Part shown: piece by piece, positions 11,601-25,199 of the stretch | How the letters are laid out: every line of letters begins with the position of its first letter | Numbering within the stretch: the first letter of the stretch is position 1 | Translations under genes and position numbers: made by a program | The notes under the pieces: generated by a model | The model's input: only the letters and a program-made list of their open reading frames with translations | Told to the model about the DNA's origin: nothing | Databases searched by the model: none | Assembly (NCBI RefSeq): GCF_910589235.1 | Contig: NC_060960.1 | Location: forward strand, 248,001-312,000 | Direction: 5' to 3' | From: Vespa crabro | Lineage: Eukaryota > Arthropoda > Insecta > Hymenoptera > Vespidae | DNA: 64,000 nt

Positions 11601-14600
11601 ATTTCGGTATATGCGAAGATAAAATCGTGAAATCTTCAATAATACTTGTGCCACAGTTAGAAAAATGTTACCAATCGATTCAGAACATTGCATTTCATAA
11701 GATCAAACATCTATTTTATATTGGAATCAAAGTTTTTAACATTCTTTCATATCGTATATACGATTTTTCGCTCATATACGCGTATCGTCGAAAAACGAAA
11801 ACTTGAAATCTCATTCAATTTCATTGATTTTATATTCTATCGATGCAGAATAAAGAATATAACAAGAATATAACGTTTTTACTATGTTTAAATACGCGTT
11901 TTCATATGATAATTGTCGAAAAACGTAATCGACATACGCGAATTTCGGTATATGCGAAGATAAAATCGTGAAATCTTTAATAATACTTGTGCCACAGTTA
12001 GAAAAATGTTACCAATCGATTCAGAACATTGCATTTCATAAGATCAAACATCTATTTTATATTGGAATCAAAGTTTTTACATTCTTTCATATCGTATATA
12101 CGATTTTTCGCTCATATACGCGTATCGTCGAAAAACGAAAACTTGAAATCTCGTTCAATTTCATTGATTTTATATTCTATCGATGCAGAATAAAGAATAT
12201 AACAAGAATGTAACGTTTTTACTATGTTTAAATACGCGTTTTCATATGATAATTTTCGAAAAACGTAATTGACATACGCGAATTTCGGTATATGCGAAGA
12301 TAAAATCGTGAAATCTTTAATAATACTTGTGCCACAGTTAGAAAAATGTTACCAATCGATTCAGAACATTGCATTTCATAAGATCAAACATCTATTTTAT
12401 ATTGGAATCAAAGTTTTTAACATTCTTTCATATCGAATATACGATTTTTTGCTCATATACGCGTATCGTCGAAAAACGAAAACTTGAAATCTCGTTCAAT
12501 TTCATTGATTTTATATTCTATCGATGCAGAATAAAGAATATAACAAGAATATAACGTTTCTACTATGTTTAAATACTCGTTTTCATATGATAATTGTCGA
12601 AAAACGTAATCGACATACGCGAATTTCGGTATATGCGAAGATAAAATCGTGAAATCTTTAATAATACTTGTGCCACAGTTAGAAAAATGTTACCAATCGA
12701 TTCAGAACATTGCATTTCATAAGACCAAACATCTATTTTATATTGGAATCAAAGTTATTAACATTCTTTCATATCGTATATACGATTTTTCGCTCATATA
12801 CGCGTATCGTCGAAAAACGAAAACTTGAAATCTCGTTCAATTTCATTGATTTTATATCCTATCGATGCAGAATAAAGAATATAACAAGAATATAAAGATT
12901 TTACTATGTTTAAATACGCGTTTTCATATGATAATTGTCGAAAAACGTAATCGACATACGCGAATTTCGGTATATGCGAAGATAAAATCGTGAAATCTTT
13001 AATAATACTTCTGCCACAGTTAGAAAAATGTTACCAATCGATTCAGAACATTGCATTTCATAAGATCAAACATCTAATTTATATCGGAATCAAAGTTTTT
13101 AAAATTTTTTCATATCGTATATACGATTTTTCGCTCATATACGCGTATCGTCGAAAAACGAAAACTTGAAATCTCGTTCAATTTCATTGATTTTATATTC
13201 CATCGATGCAGAATAAAGAATATAACAAGAATATAACGTTTTTACTATGTTTAAATACGCGTTTTCATATGATTATTGTCGAAAAACGTAATCGACATAC
13301 GCGAATTTCGGTATATGCGAAGATAAAATCGTGAAATCTTCAATAATACTTGTGCCACAGTTAGAAAAATGTTACCAATCGATTCAGAACATTGCATTTC
13401 ATAAGATCAAACATCTATTTTATATTGGAATCAAAGTTTTTAACATTCTTTCATATCGTATATACGATTTTTCGCTCATATACGCGTATGGTCGAAAAAC
13501 GAAAACTTGAAATCTCGTTCAATTTCATTGATTTTATATTCTATCGATGCAGAATAAAGAATATAACAAGAATATAACGTTTTTACTATGTTTAAATACG
13601 CGTTTTCATATGATAATTGTCGAAAAACGTAATCGACATACGCGAATTTCGGTATATGCGAAGATAAAATCGTGAAATCTTTAATAATACTTGTGCCACA
13701 GTTAGAAAAATGTTACCAATCGATTCAGAACATTGCATTTCATAAGATCAAACATCTATTTTATATTGGAATCAAAGTTTTTAACATTCTTTCATATCGT
13801 ATATACGATTTTTCGCTCATATACGCGTATCGTCGAAAAACGAAAACTTGAAATCTCGTTCAATTTCATTGATTTTATTTTCTATCGATGCAGAATAAAG
13901 AATATAACAAGAATATAACGTTTTTACTATGTTTAAATACGCGTTTTCATATGATAATTGTCGAAAAACGTAATCGACATACGCGAATTTCGGTATATGC
14001 GAAGATAAAATCGTGAAATCTTTAATAATACTTGTGCCACAGTTAGAAAAATGTTACCAATCGATTCAGAACATTGCATTTCATAAGACCAAACATCTAT
14101 TTTATATTGGAATCAAAGTTATTAACATTCTTTCATATCGTATATACGATTTTTCGCTCATATACGCGAATCGTCGAAAAACGAAAACTTGAAATCTCGT
14201 TCAATTTCATTGATTTTATATCCTATCGATGCAGAATAAAGAATATAACAAGAATATAACGATTTTACTATGTTTAAATACGCGTTTTCATATGATAATT
14301 GTCGAAAAACGTAAACGACATACGCGAATTTCGGTATATGCGAAGATAAAAACGTGAAATCTTTAATAATACTTGTGCCACAGTTAGAAAAATGTTACCA
14401 ATCGATTCAGAACATTGCATTTCATAAGATCAAACATCTATTTTATATTGGAATCAAAGATTTTAACATTCTTACATATCGTATATACGATTTTTCGCTC
14501 ATATACGCGTATCGTCGAAAAACGAAAAGTTGAAATCTCGTTCAATTTCATTGATTTTATATTCTATCGATGCAGAATATAGAATATAACAAGAATAAAA

Positions 14601-17600
14601 CGTTTTTACTATGTTTAAATACGCGTTTTCATATCATAATTGTCGAAAAACGTAATCGACATACGCGAATTTCGGTATATGCGAAGATAAAAACGTGAAA
14701 TCTTTAATAATACTTGTGCCACAGTTAGAAAAATGTTACCAATCGATTCAGAACATTGCATTTCATAAGATCAAACATCTATTTTATATTGGAATCAAAG
14801 ATTTTACCATTCTTACATATCGTATATACGATTTTTCGCTCATATACGCGTATCGTCGAAAAACGAAAAGTTGAAATCTCGTTCAATTTCATTGATTTTA
14901 TATTCTATCGATGCAGAATATAGAATATAACAAGAATAAAACGTTTTTACTATGTTTAAATACGCGTTTTCATATGATAATTGTCGAAAAACGTAATCGA
15001 CATACGCGAATTTCGGTATATGCGAAGATAAAATCGTGAAATCTTAAATAATACTTGTGCCACAGTTAGAAAAATGTTACCAATCGATTCAGAACATTGC
15101 ATTTCATAAGATCAAACATCTATTTTATATTGGAATCAAAGATTTTAACATTCTTACATATCGTATATACGATTTTTCGCTCATATACGCGTATCGTCGA
15201 AAAACGAAAAGTTGAAATCTCGTTCAATTTCATTGATTTTATATTCTATCGATGCAGAATATAGAATATAACAAGAATAAAACGTTTTTACTATGTTTAA
15301 ATACGCGTTTTCATATGATAATTGTCGAAAAACGTAATCGACATACGCGAATTTCGGTATATGCGAAGATAAAAACGTGAAATCTTTAATAATACTTGTG
15401 CCACAGTTAGAAAAATGTTACCAATCGATTCAGAACATTGCATTTCATAAGATCAAACATCTATTTTATATTGGAATCAAAGATTTTAACATTCTTACAT
15501 ATCGTATATACGATTTTTCGCTCATATACGCGTATCGTCGAAAAACGAAAAGTTGAAATCTCGTTCAATTTCATTGATTTTATATACTATCGATGCAGAA
15601 TATAGAATATAACAAGAATAAAACGTTTTTACTATGTTTAAATACGCGTTTTCATATGATAATTGTCGAAAAACGTAATCGACATACGCGAATTTCGGTA
15701 TATGCGAAGATAAAATCGTGAAATCTTTAATAATACTTGTGCCACAGTTAGAAAAATGTTACCAATCGATTCAGAACATTGCATTTCATAAGATCAAACA
15801 TCTATTTTATATAGGAATCAAAGTTTTTAACATTCTTTCATATCGTATATACGATTTTTCGCTCATATACGCGTATCGTCGAAAAACGAAAACTTGAAAT
15901 ATCGTTCAATTTCATTGATTTTATATTCTATCGATGCAGAATAAAGAATATAACAAGAATATAACGTTTATACTATGTTTAAATACGCGTTTTCATATGA
16001 TAATTGTCGAAACACGTAATCGACATACGCGAATTTCGGTATATGCGAAGATAAAATCGTGAAATCTTTAATAATACTTGTGCCACAGTTAGAAAAATGT
16101 TACCAATCGATTCAGAACATTGCATTTCATAAGACCAAACATCTATTTTATATTGGAATCAAAGTTATTAACATTCTTTCATATCGTATATACGATTTTT
16201 CGCTCATATACGCGTATCGTCGAAAAACGAAAACTTGAAATCTCCTTCAATTTCATTGATTTTATATTCGATCGATGCAGAATAAAGAATATAACAAGAA
16301 TATAACGTTTTTACTATGTTTAAATACGCGTTTTCATATGATAATTGTCGAAAAACGTAATCGACATACGCGAATTTCGGTATATGCGAGGATAAAATCG
16401 TGAAATCTTTAATAATACTTGTGCCACAGTTAGAAAAATGTTACCAATCGATTCAGAACATTGCATTTCATAAGATCAAACATCTATTTTATATTGGAAT
16501 CAAAGTTTTTAACATTCTTTCATATCGTATATACGATTTTTCGCTCATATACGCGTATCGTCGAAAAACGAAAACTTGAAATCTCGTTCAATTTCATTGA
16601 TTTTATATTCTATCGATGCAGAATAAAGAATATAACAAGAATATAACGTTTTTACTATGTTTAAATACGCGTTTTCATATGATAATTTTCGAAAAACGTA
16701 ATCGACATACGCGAATTTCGGTATATGCGAAGATAAAATCGTGAAATCTTTAATAATACTTGTGCCACAGTTAGAAAAATGTTACCAATCGATTCAGAAC
16801 ATTGCATTTCATAAGATCAAACATCTATTTTATATTGGAATCAAAGTTTTTAACATTCTTTCATATCGTATATACGATTTTTCGCTCATATACGCGTATC
16901 GTCGAAAAACGAAAACTTGAAAACTCGTTCAATTTCATTGATTTTATATTCTATCGATGCAGAATAAAGAATATAACAAGAATAAAACGTTTTTACTATG
17001 TTTAAATACGCGTTTTCATATGATAATTGTCGAAAAACGTAATCGACATACGCGAATTTCGGTATATGCGAAGATAAAATCGTGAAATCTTTAATAATAA
17101 TTGTGCCACAGTTAGAAAAATGTTACCAATCAATTCAGAACATTGCATTTCATAAGATCAAACATCTATTTTATATCGGTATCAAAGTTTTTAACATTCT
17201 TTCATATCGTATATACGATTTTTCGCTCATATACGCGTATCGTCGAAAAACGAAAACTTGAAATCTCGTTCAATTTCATTGATTTTATATTCTATCGATG
17301 CAGAATAAAGAATATAACAAGAATATAACGTTTTTACTATGTTTAAATACGCGTTTTCATATGATTATTGTCGAAAAACGTAATCGACATACGCGAATTT
17401 CGGTATATGCGAAGATAAAATCGTGAAATCTTCTATAATACTTGTGCCACAGTTAGAAAAATGTTACCAATCGATTCAGAACATTGCATTTCATAAGATC
17501 AAACATCTATTTTATATTGGAATCAAAGTTTTTAACATTCTTTCATATCGTATATACGATTTTTCGCTCATATACGCGTATGGTCGAAAAACGAAAACTT

Positions 17601-18400
17601 GAAATCTCGTTCAATTTCATTGATTTTATATTCTATCGATGCAGAATAAAGAATATAACAAGAATATAACGTTTTTACTATGTTTAAATACGCGTTTTCA
17701 TATGATAATTGTCGAAAAACGTAATCGACATACGCGAATTTCGGTATATGCGAAGATAAAATCGTGAAATCTTTAATAATACTTGTGCCACAGTTAGAAA
17801 AATGTTACCAATCGATTCAGAACATTGCATTTCACAAGATCAAACATCTATTTTATATTGGAATCAAAGTTTTTAACATTCTTTCATATCGTATATACGA
17901 TTTTTCGCTCATATACGCGTATCGTCGAAAAACGAAAACTTGAAATCTCGTTCAATTTCATTGATTTTATATTCTATCGATGCAGAATAAAGAATATAAC
18001 AAGAATATAACGTTTTTACTATGTTTAAATACGCGTTTTCATATGATAATTGTCGAAAAACGTAATCGACATACGCGAATTTCGGTATATGCGAAGATAA
18101 AATCGTGAAATCTTTAATAATACTTGTGCCACAGTTAGAAAAATGTTACCAATCGATTCAGAACATTGCATTTCATAAGATCAAACATCTTTTTTATATT
18201 GGAATAAAAGTTTTTAACATTCTTTCATATCGAATATACGATTTTTTGCTCATATACGCGTATCGTCGAAAAACGAAAACTTGAAATCTCGTTCAATTTC
18301 ATTGATTTTATATTCTATCGATGCAAAATAAAGAATATAACAAGATTATAACGTTTTTACTATGTTTAAATACGCGTTTTCATATGATAATTGTCGAAAA
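8700..18400 (+). repeat. Array domain B (most uniform subfamily)
   Basis: Units are close to one consensus: GTATATGCGAAG, GTTAGAAAAATG, CTATCGATGCAG and CGTAATCGACATACG. Minor variants recur at a distance. AAGACCAAAC with GTTATTAAC occurs at units 8959, 9641, 12710, 14074 and 16120. ATCTAATTTATAT occurs at 10665, 11347 and 13051. GCGTATGGTCG occurs at 13392 and 17484. A cluster at 14415-15778 carries AAAGATTTTA, CATTCTTACATATCG and GAAAAGTTGAAATC, a combination also seen at 5208, 8277 and 8618 in or near domain A. Confidence 0.7.
8733..10096 (+). repeat. Perfect dimer duplication, 682 bp
   Basis: The block 8733-9414 is followed directly by 9415-10096. By eye the two match at every base but the last (C at 9414, G at 10096). 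Shared rare variants include AATACTCG (about 8821 and 9503), AAGACCAAAC, GTTATTAACATT, GAAAACTTAAAATC, ACTTGAGCCACAG, and CGAATATACG with TTTTTTGCTC. This looks like a very recent two-unit amplification. Confidence 0.93.
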
Positions 18401-21400
18401 ACGTAATCGACATACGCGAATTTCGGTATATGCGAAGATAAAATCGTGAAATCTTTAATAGTACTTGTGCTACAGTTAGGAAAATGTTACCAATCGATTC
18501 AGAACATTGCATTTCATAAGATCAAACATCTATTTTATATTGGAATCAAAGTTTTTAACATTCTTTCATATCGTATATACGATTTTTCGCTCAAATACGC
18601 GTATCGTCGAAATACGAAAACTTGAAATCTCGTTCAATTTCATTGATTTTATATTCTATCGATGCAGAATAAAGAATATAACAAGAATATAACGTTTTTA
18701 CTATGTTTAAATACGCGTTTTCATATGATAATTTTCGAAAAACGTAATCGACATACGCGAATTTCGGTATATGCGAAGATAAAATCGTGCAATCTTTAAT
18801 AATACTTGTGCCACAGTTAGAAAAATGTTACCAATCGATTCAGAACATTGCATTTCATAAGATCAAAAATCTATTTTATATTGGAATCAATGTGTTTAAC
18901 ATTCTTTCATATCGTATATACGAATTTTCGCACATATACGCGTATCGTCGAAATACGAAAACTTGAAATCTCGTTCAATTTTATTGATTTTATATTCTAT
19001 CGATGCAGAATAAAGAATATAACAAGAATATAACGTTTTTACTATGTTTAAATACGCGTTTTCATATGATAATTGTCGAAAAAAGTAATTGACATACGCG
19101 AATTTCGGTATATGCGAAGATAAAATCGTGAAATCTATAATAATACTTGTGCCACAGTTAGAAAAATGTTACCAATCGATTCAGAACATTGCATTTCATA
19201 AGATCAAACATATATTTTATTTTGGAATCAAAGTTTTTAACATTCTTTCATATCGTATATACGATTTTTCGCTCATATACGCGTATCGTCGAAAAACGAA
19301 AACTTGATATCTCGTTCAATTTCATTGATTTTATATTCTATCGATGCAGAATAAAGAATATAACAAGCATATAACTGTTTCACTATGTTTAAATACGCGT
19401 TTTCATATGATAATTGTCGAGAAACGTAATCGACATACGCGAATTTCGGTATATGCGAAGATAAAATCGTGAAATCTTTAATAGTACTTGTGCCACAGTT
19501 AGAAAAATGTTACCAATCGATTCAGAACATTGCATTTCATAAGATCAAACATCTATTTTATATTGGAATCAAAGTTTTTAACATTCTTTCATATCGTATA
19601 TACGTCTTTTCGCTCATATACGCGTATCGTCGAAAAACGAAAACTTGAAATCTCGTTCAATTTCATTGATTTTATATTCCATCGATGCAGAATAAAGAAT
19701 ATAACAAGAATATAACGTTTTTACTATGTTTAAATACGCGTTTTCATATGATAATTCTCGAAAAACGTAATCGGCATACGCGAATTTCGGTATATGCGAA
19801 GATAAAATCGTGAAATCTTTAATAATACTTGTGCCACAGTTAGGAAAATGTTACCAATCGATTCAGAACATTGCATTTCATAAGATCAAACATCTATTTT
19901 ATATTGGAATCAAAGTTTTTAACATTCTTTCATATCGTATATACGATTTTTCGCTCATATACGCGAATCGTCCAAAAAAGAAAACTTTAAATCTCGTTCA
20001 ATTTCATTGATTTTATAATCTATCGATGCAGAATAAAGAATATAACAAGAATATAACGTTTTTACTATGTTTAAATACGCGTATTCATATGATAATTGTA
20101 GAAAAACGTAATCGACATACGCGAATTTCGGTATATGAGAAGATAAAATCGTGAAATCTTTAATAGTACTTGTGCCACAGTTAGGAAAATGTTACCAATC
20201 GATTCAGAACATTGCATTTCATAAGATCAAACATCTATTTTATATTGGAATCAAAGTTTTTAACATTCTTTCATATCGTATATACGATTTTTCGCTCATA
20301 TACGCGTATCGTCGAAAAACGAAAACTTTAAATCTCGTTCAATTTCATTGATTTTATATTCTATCGATGCAGAATAAAGAATATAACAAGAATATAACGT
20401 TTTTACTATGTTTAAATACGCGTATTCATATGATAATTGTCGAAAAACGTAATCGACATACGCGAAGTTCGGTATATGCGAAGATAAAACGTGATATCTT
20501 TAATAGTACTTGTGCAACAGTTAGGAAAATGTTACCAATCGATTCAGAACATTGCATTTCATAAGATCAAACATCTATTTTATATTGGAATCAAAGTATT
20601 TAACATTCTTTTATATCGTATATTCGATTTTTCGCTCATATACGCGTATCGTCGAAAAACGAAAACTTGAAATCTCGTTCAATTTCATTGATTTTATATT
20701 CCATCGATGCAGAATAAAGTATATAACAAGAATATAACGTTTTTATTATGTTTAAATACGCGTATTCATATGATAATTGTCGAAAAACGTAATCGACATT
20801 CGCGAATTTCGGTATCTGCGAAGATGAAATCGTGAAATCTTTAATAGTACTTGTGCCACAGTTAGGAAAATGTTACCAATCGATTCAGAACATTGCATTT
20901 CATAAGATCAAACATCTATTTTATATTGGAATCAAAGTTTTTAACATTCTTTCATATCGTATATACGATTTTTCGCTCATAAACGCGTATCGTCGAAAAA
21001 CGAAAACTTGAAATCTCGTTCAATTTCATTGATTTTATATTCCATCGATGCAGAATAAAGAATATAACAAGAATATAACATTTTTACTATGTTTAAATAC
21101 GCGTTTTCATATAATAATTGTCGAAAAACGTAATCGACATACGCGAATTTCGGATTATGCGAAGATAAAATCGTGAAATCTTTAATAATACTTGTGCCAC
21201 AGTTAGGAAAATGTTACCAATCGATTCAGAACATTGCATTTCATAAGATCAAACATCTATTTTATATTGGAATCAAAGTTTTTAACATTCTTTCATATCG
21301 TATATACGATTTTTCGCTCATATACGCGTATCGTCGAAAAACGAAAACTTGAAATCTCGTTCAATGTCATTGATTTTATATTCTATCGATGCAGAATAAA

Positions 21401-22454
21401 GAATATGACAAGAATATAACGTTTTTACTATGTTTAAATACGCGTTTTCATATGATAATTGTCGAAAAACGTAATCGACATACGCGAATTTCGGTATATG
21501 CGTGAGATAAAATCGTGAAATCTTTAATAATACTTGTGCCACAGTTAGAAAAATGTTACCAATCGATTCAGAACATTGCATTTCATAAGATCAAACATCT
21601 ATTTTATATTGGAATCAAAGTTTTTAACATTCTTTCATATCGTATATACGAATTTTCGCACATATACGCGTATCGTCGAAATACGAAAACTTGAAATCTC
21701 GTTAAATTTTATTGATTTTATATTCTATCGATGCAGAATAAAGAATATAACAAGAATATAACGTTTTTACTATGTTTAAATACGCGTTTTCATATGATAA
21801 TTGTCGAAAAAAGTAATTAACATACGCGAATTTCGGTATATGCGAAGATAAAATCGTGAAATCTATAATAATACTTGTGCCACAGTTAGAAAAATGTTAC
21901 CAATCGATTCAGAACATTGCATTTCATAAGATCAAATATCTATTTTATATTGGAATCAAAGTTTTTAACATTCTTTCATATCGTATATACGATTTTTCGC
22001 TCATATACGCGTATCGTCCAAAAAAGAAAACTTTAAATCTCGTTCAATTTCATTGATTTTATATTCTATCGATGCAGAATAAAGAATATAACAAGAATAT
22101 AACGTTTTTACTATGTTTAAATACGCGTTTTCATATGATAATTGTCGAAAAACGTAATCGACATACGCGAATTTCGGTATATGCGAAGATAAAATCGTGA
22201 AATCTTTAATAATACTTGTGCCACAGTTAGAAAAATGTTACCAATCGATTCAGAACATTGCATTTCATAAGATCAAAAATCTATTTTATATTGGAATCAA
22301 AGTGTTTAACATTCTTTCATATCGTATATACGATTTTTCACTCATATACGCGTATCGTCGAAAAACGAAAACTTGAAATCTCGTTCAATTTCATTGATTT
22401 TATATTCTATCGATGCAGAATAAAGAATATAACAAGAATATAACGTTTTTACTA

Positions 22455-24510
22455 TGTTTAAATCCGCGTATTCATATGATAATTGTCGATAAACGTAATC
22501 GACATACGCGAATTTCGGTATATGCGAAGATAAAATCTTGAAATCTTTAATAGTACTTGTGCCACAGTTAGGAAAATGTTACCAATCGATTCAGAACATT
22601 GCATTTCATAAGATCAAACATCTATTTTATATTGGAATCAAAGTTTTTAACATTCTTTCATATCGTATTTACGATTTTTCGCTCATATACGCGTAACGTC
22701 GAAAAACGAAAACTTGAAATCTCGTCCAATTTCATTGATTTTATATTCCATCGATGCAGAATAAAGAATATAACAAGAATTTAACGTTTTTACTATGTTT
22801 AAATACGCGTTTTCATATGATAATTGTCGAAAAAAGTAATTGACATACGCGAATTTCGGTATGTGCGAAGATAAAATCGTGAAATCTATAATAATACTTG
22901 TGCCACAGTTAGAAAAATGTTACCAATCGATTCAGAACATTGCATTTCATAAGATCAAACATATATTTTATATTGGAATCAAAGTTTTTAACATTCTATC
23001 ATATCGTATATACGATTTTTCGCTCATATACGCGTATCTTCGAAAAACGAAAACTTGATATCTCGTTCAATTTCATTGATTTTATATTCAATCGATGCAG
23101 AATAAAGAATATAACAAGAATATAACGTTTTCACTATGTTTAAATACGCGTATTCATATGATAATTGTCGAAAAACGTAATTGACATACGCGAATTTCGG
23201 TATATGCGAAGATAAAATCGTGAAATCTATAATAATACTTGTGCCACAGTTAAAAAATGTTACCAATCGATTCAGAACATTGCATTTCATAAGATCAAAC
23301 ATATATTTTATATTGGAATCAAAGTTTTTAACATTCTTTCATATCGTATATACGATTTTTCGCTAATATACGCGTATCTTCGAAAAACGAAAACTTGATA
23401 TCTCGTTCAATTTCATTGATTTTATATTCCATCGATGCAGAATAAAGAATATAACAAGAATATAACGTTTTTACTATGTTTAAATACGCGTTTTCATATG
23501 ATAATTGTCGAAAAACGTAATCGACATACGCGAATTTCGGTATATGCGAAGATAAAATCGTGAAATCTTTAATAGTACTTGTGCCACAGTTAGGAAAATG
23601 TTACCAATCGATTCAGAACATTGCATTCCATAAGATCAAACATCTATTTTATATTGGAATCAAAGTTTTTAACATTATTTCATATCGTATATACGATTTT
23701 TCGCTCATATACGCGTATCGTCGAAAAACGAAAACTTGATATCTCGTTCAATTTCATTGATTTTATATTCTATCGATGCAGAATAAAGAATATAACAAGC
23801 ATATAACGGTTTCACTATGTTTAAATCCGCGTATTCATATGATAATTGTCGATAAACGTAATCGACATACGCGAATTTCGGTATATGCGAAGATAAAATC
23901 TTGAAATCTTTAATAGTACTTGTGCCACAGTTAGGAAAATGTTACCAATCGATTCAGAACATTGCATTTCATAAGATCAAACATCTATTTTATATTGGAA
24001 TCAAAGTTTTTAACATTCTTTCATATCGTATTTACGATTTTTCGCTCATATACGCGTAACGTCGAAAAACGAAAACTTGAAATCTCGTCCAATTTCATTG
24101 ATTTTATATTCCATCGATGCAGAATAAAGAATATAACAAGAATTTAACGTTTTTAATATGTTTAAATACGCGTTTTCATATGATAATTGTCGAAAAAAGT
24201 AATTGACATACGCGAATTTCGGTATATGCGAAGATAAAATCGTGAAATCTATAATAATACTTGTGCCACAGTTAGAAAAATGTTACCAATCGATTCAGAA
24301 CATTGCATTTCATAAGATCAAACATATATTTTATATTGGAATCAAAGTTTTTAACATTCTATCATATCGTATATACGATTTTTCGCTCATATACGCGTAT
24401 CTTCGAAAAACGAAAACTTGATATCTCGTTCAATTTCATTGATTTTATATTCTATCGATGCAGAATAAAGAATATAACAAGAATATAACGTTTTTACTAT
24501 GTTTAAATAC
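22455..24510 (+). repeat. Tetramer-spaced duplication, offset 1363 bp
   Basis: Sequence from about 22.46 to 23.1 kb recurs 1363 bp downstream (four units less one base, because a one-base deletion near 23250 lies between them). Both copies share AAATCCGCGTATTC, GTCGATAAACG, CGTATTTACG, GCGTAACGTCG, CTCGTCCAATTTC, AAGAATTTAACG and GCGTATCTTCG. Three differences are visible (near 22863, 22794 against its partner, and 23089). Confidence 0.87.
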
Positions 24511-25199
24511 GCGTATTCATATGATAATTGTCGAAAAAAGTAATTGACATACGCGAATTTCGGTATATGCGAAGATAAAATCGTGAAATCTTTAATAATA
24601 CTTGTGCCACAGTTAGAAAAATGTTACCAATCGATTCAGAACATTGCATTTCATAAGATCAAACATCTATTTTATATTGGAATCAAAGTTTTTAACATTC
24701 TTTCATATCGTATATACGATTTTTCGCTCATATACGCGTATCGTCGAAAAACGAAAACTTGATATCTCGTTCAATTTCATTGATTTTATATTCTATCGAT
24801 GCAGAATAAAGAATATAACAAGCATATAACGGTTTTACTATGTTTAAATACGCGTTTTCATATGATAATTGTCGAAAAACGTAATCGACATACGCGAATT
24901 TCGGTATATGCGAAGATAAAATCGTGAAATCTTTAATAATACTTGTGCCACAGTTAGAAAAATGTTACCAATCGATTCAGAACATTGCATTTCATAAGAT
25001 CAAAAATCTATTTTATATTGGAATCAAAGTGTTTAACATTCTTTCATATCGTATATACGAATTTTCGCACATATACGCGTATCGTCGAAATACGAAAACT
25101 TGAAATCTCGTTCAATTTTATTGATTTTATATTCTATCGATGCAGAATAAAGAATATAACAAGAATATAACGTTTTTACTATGTTTAAATTCGCGTTTT

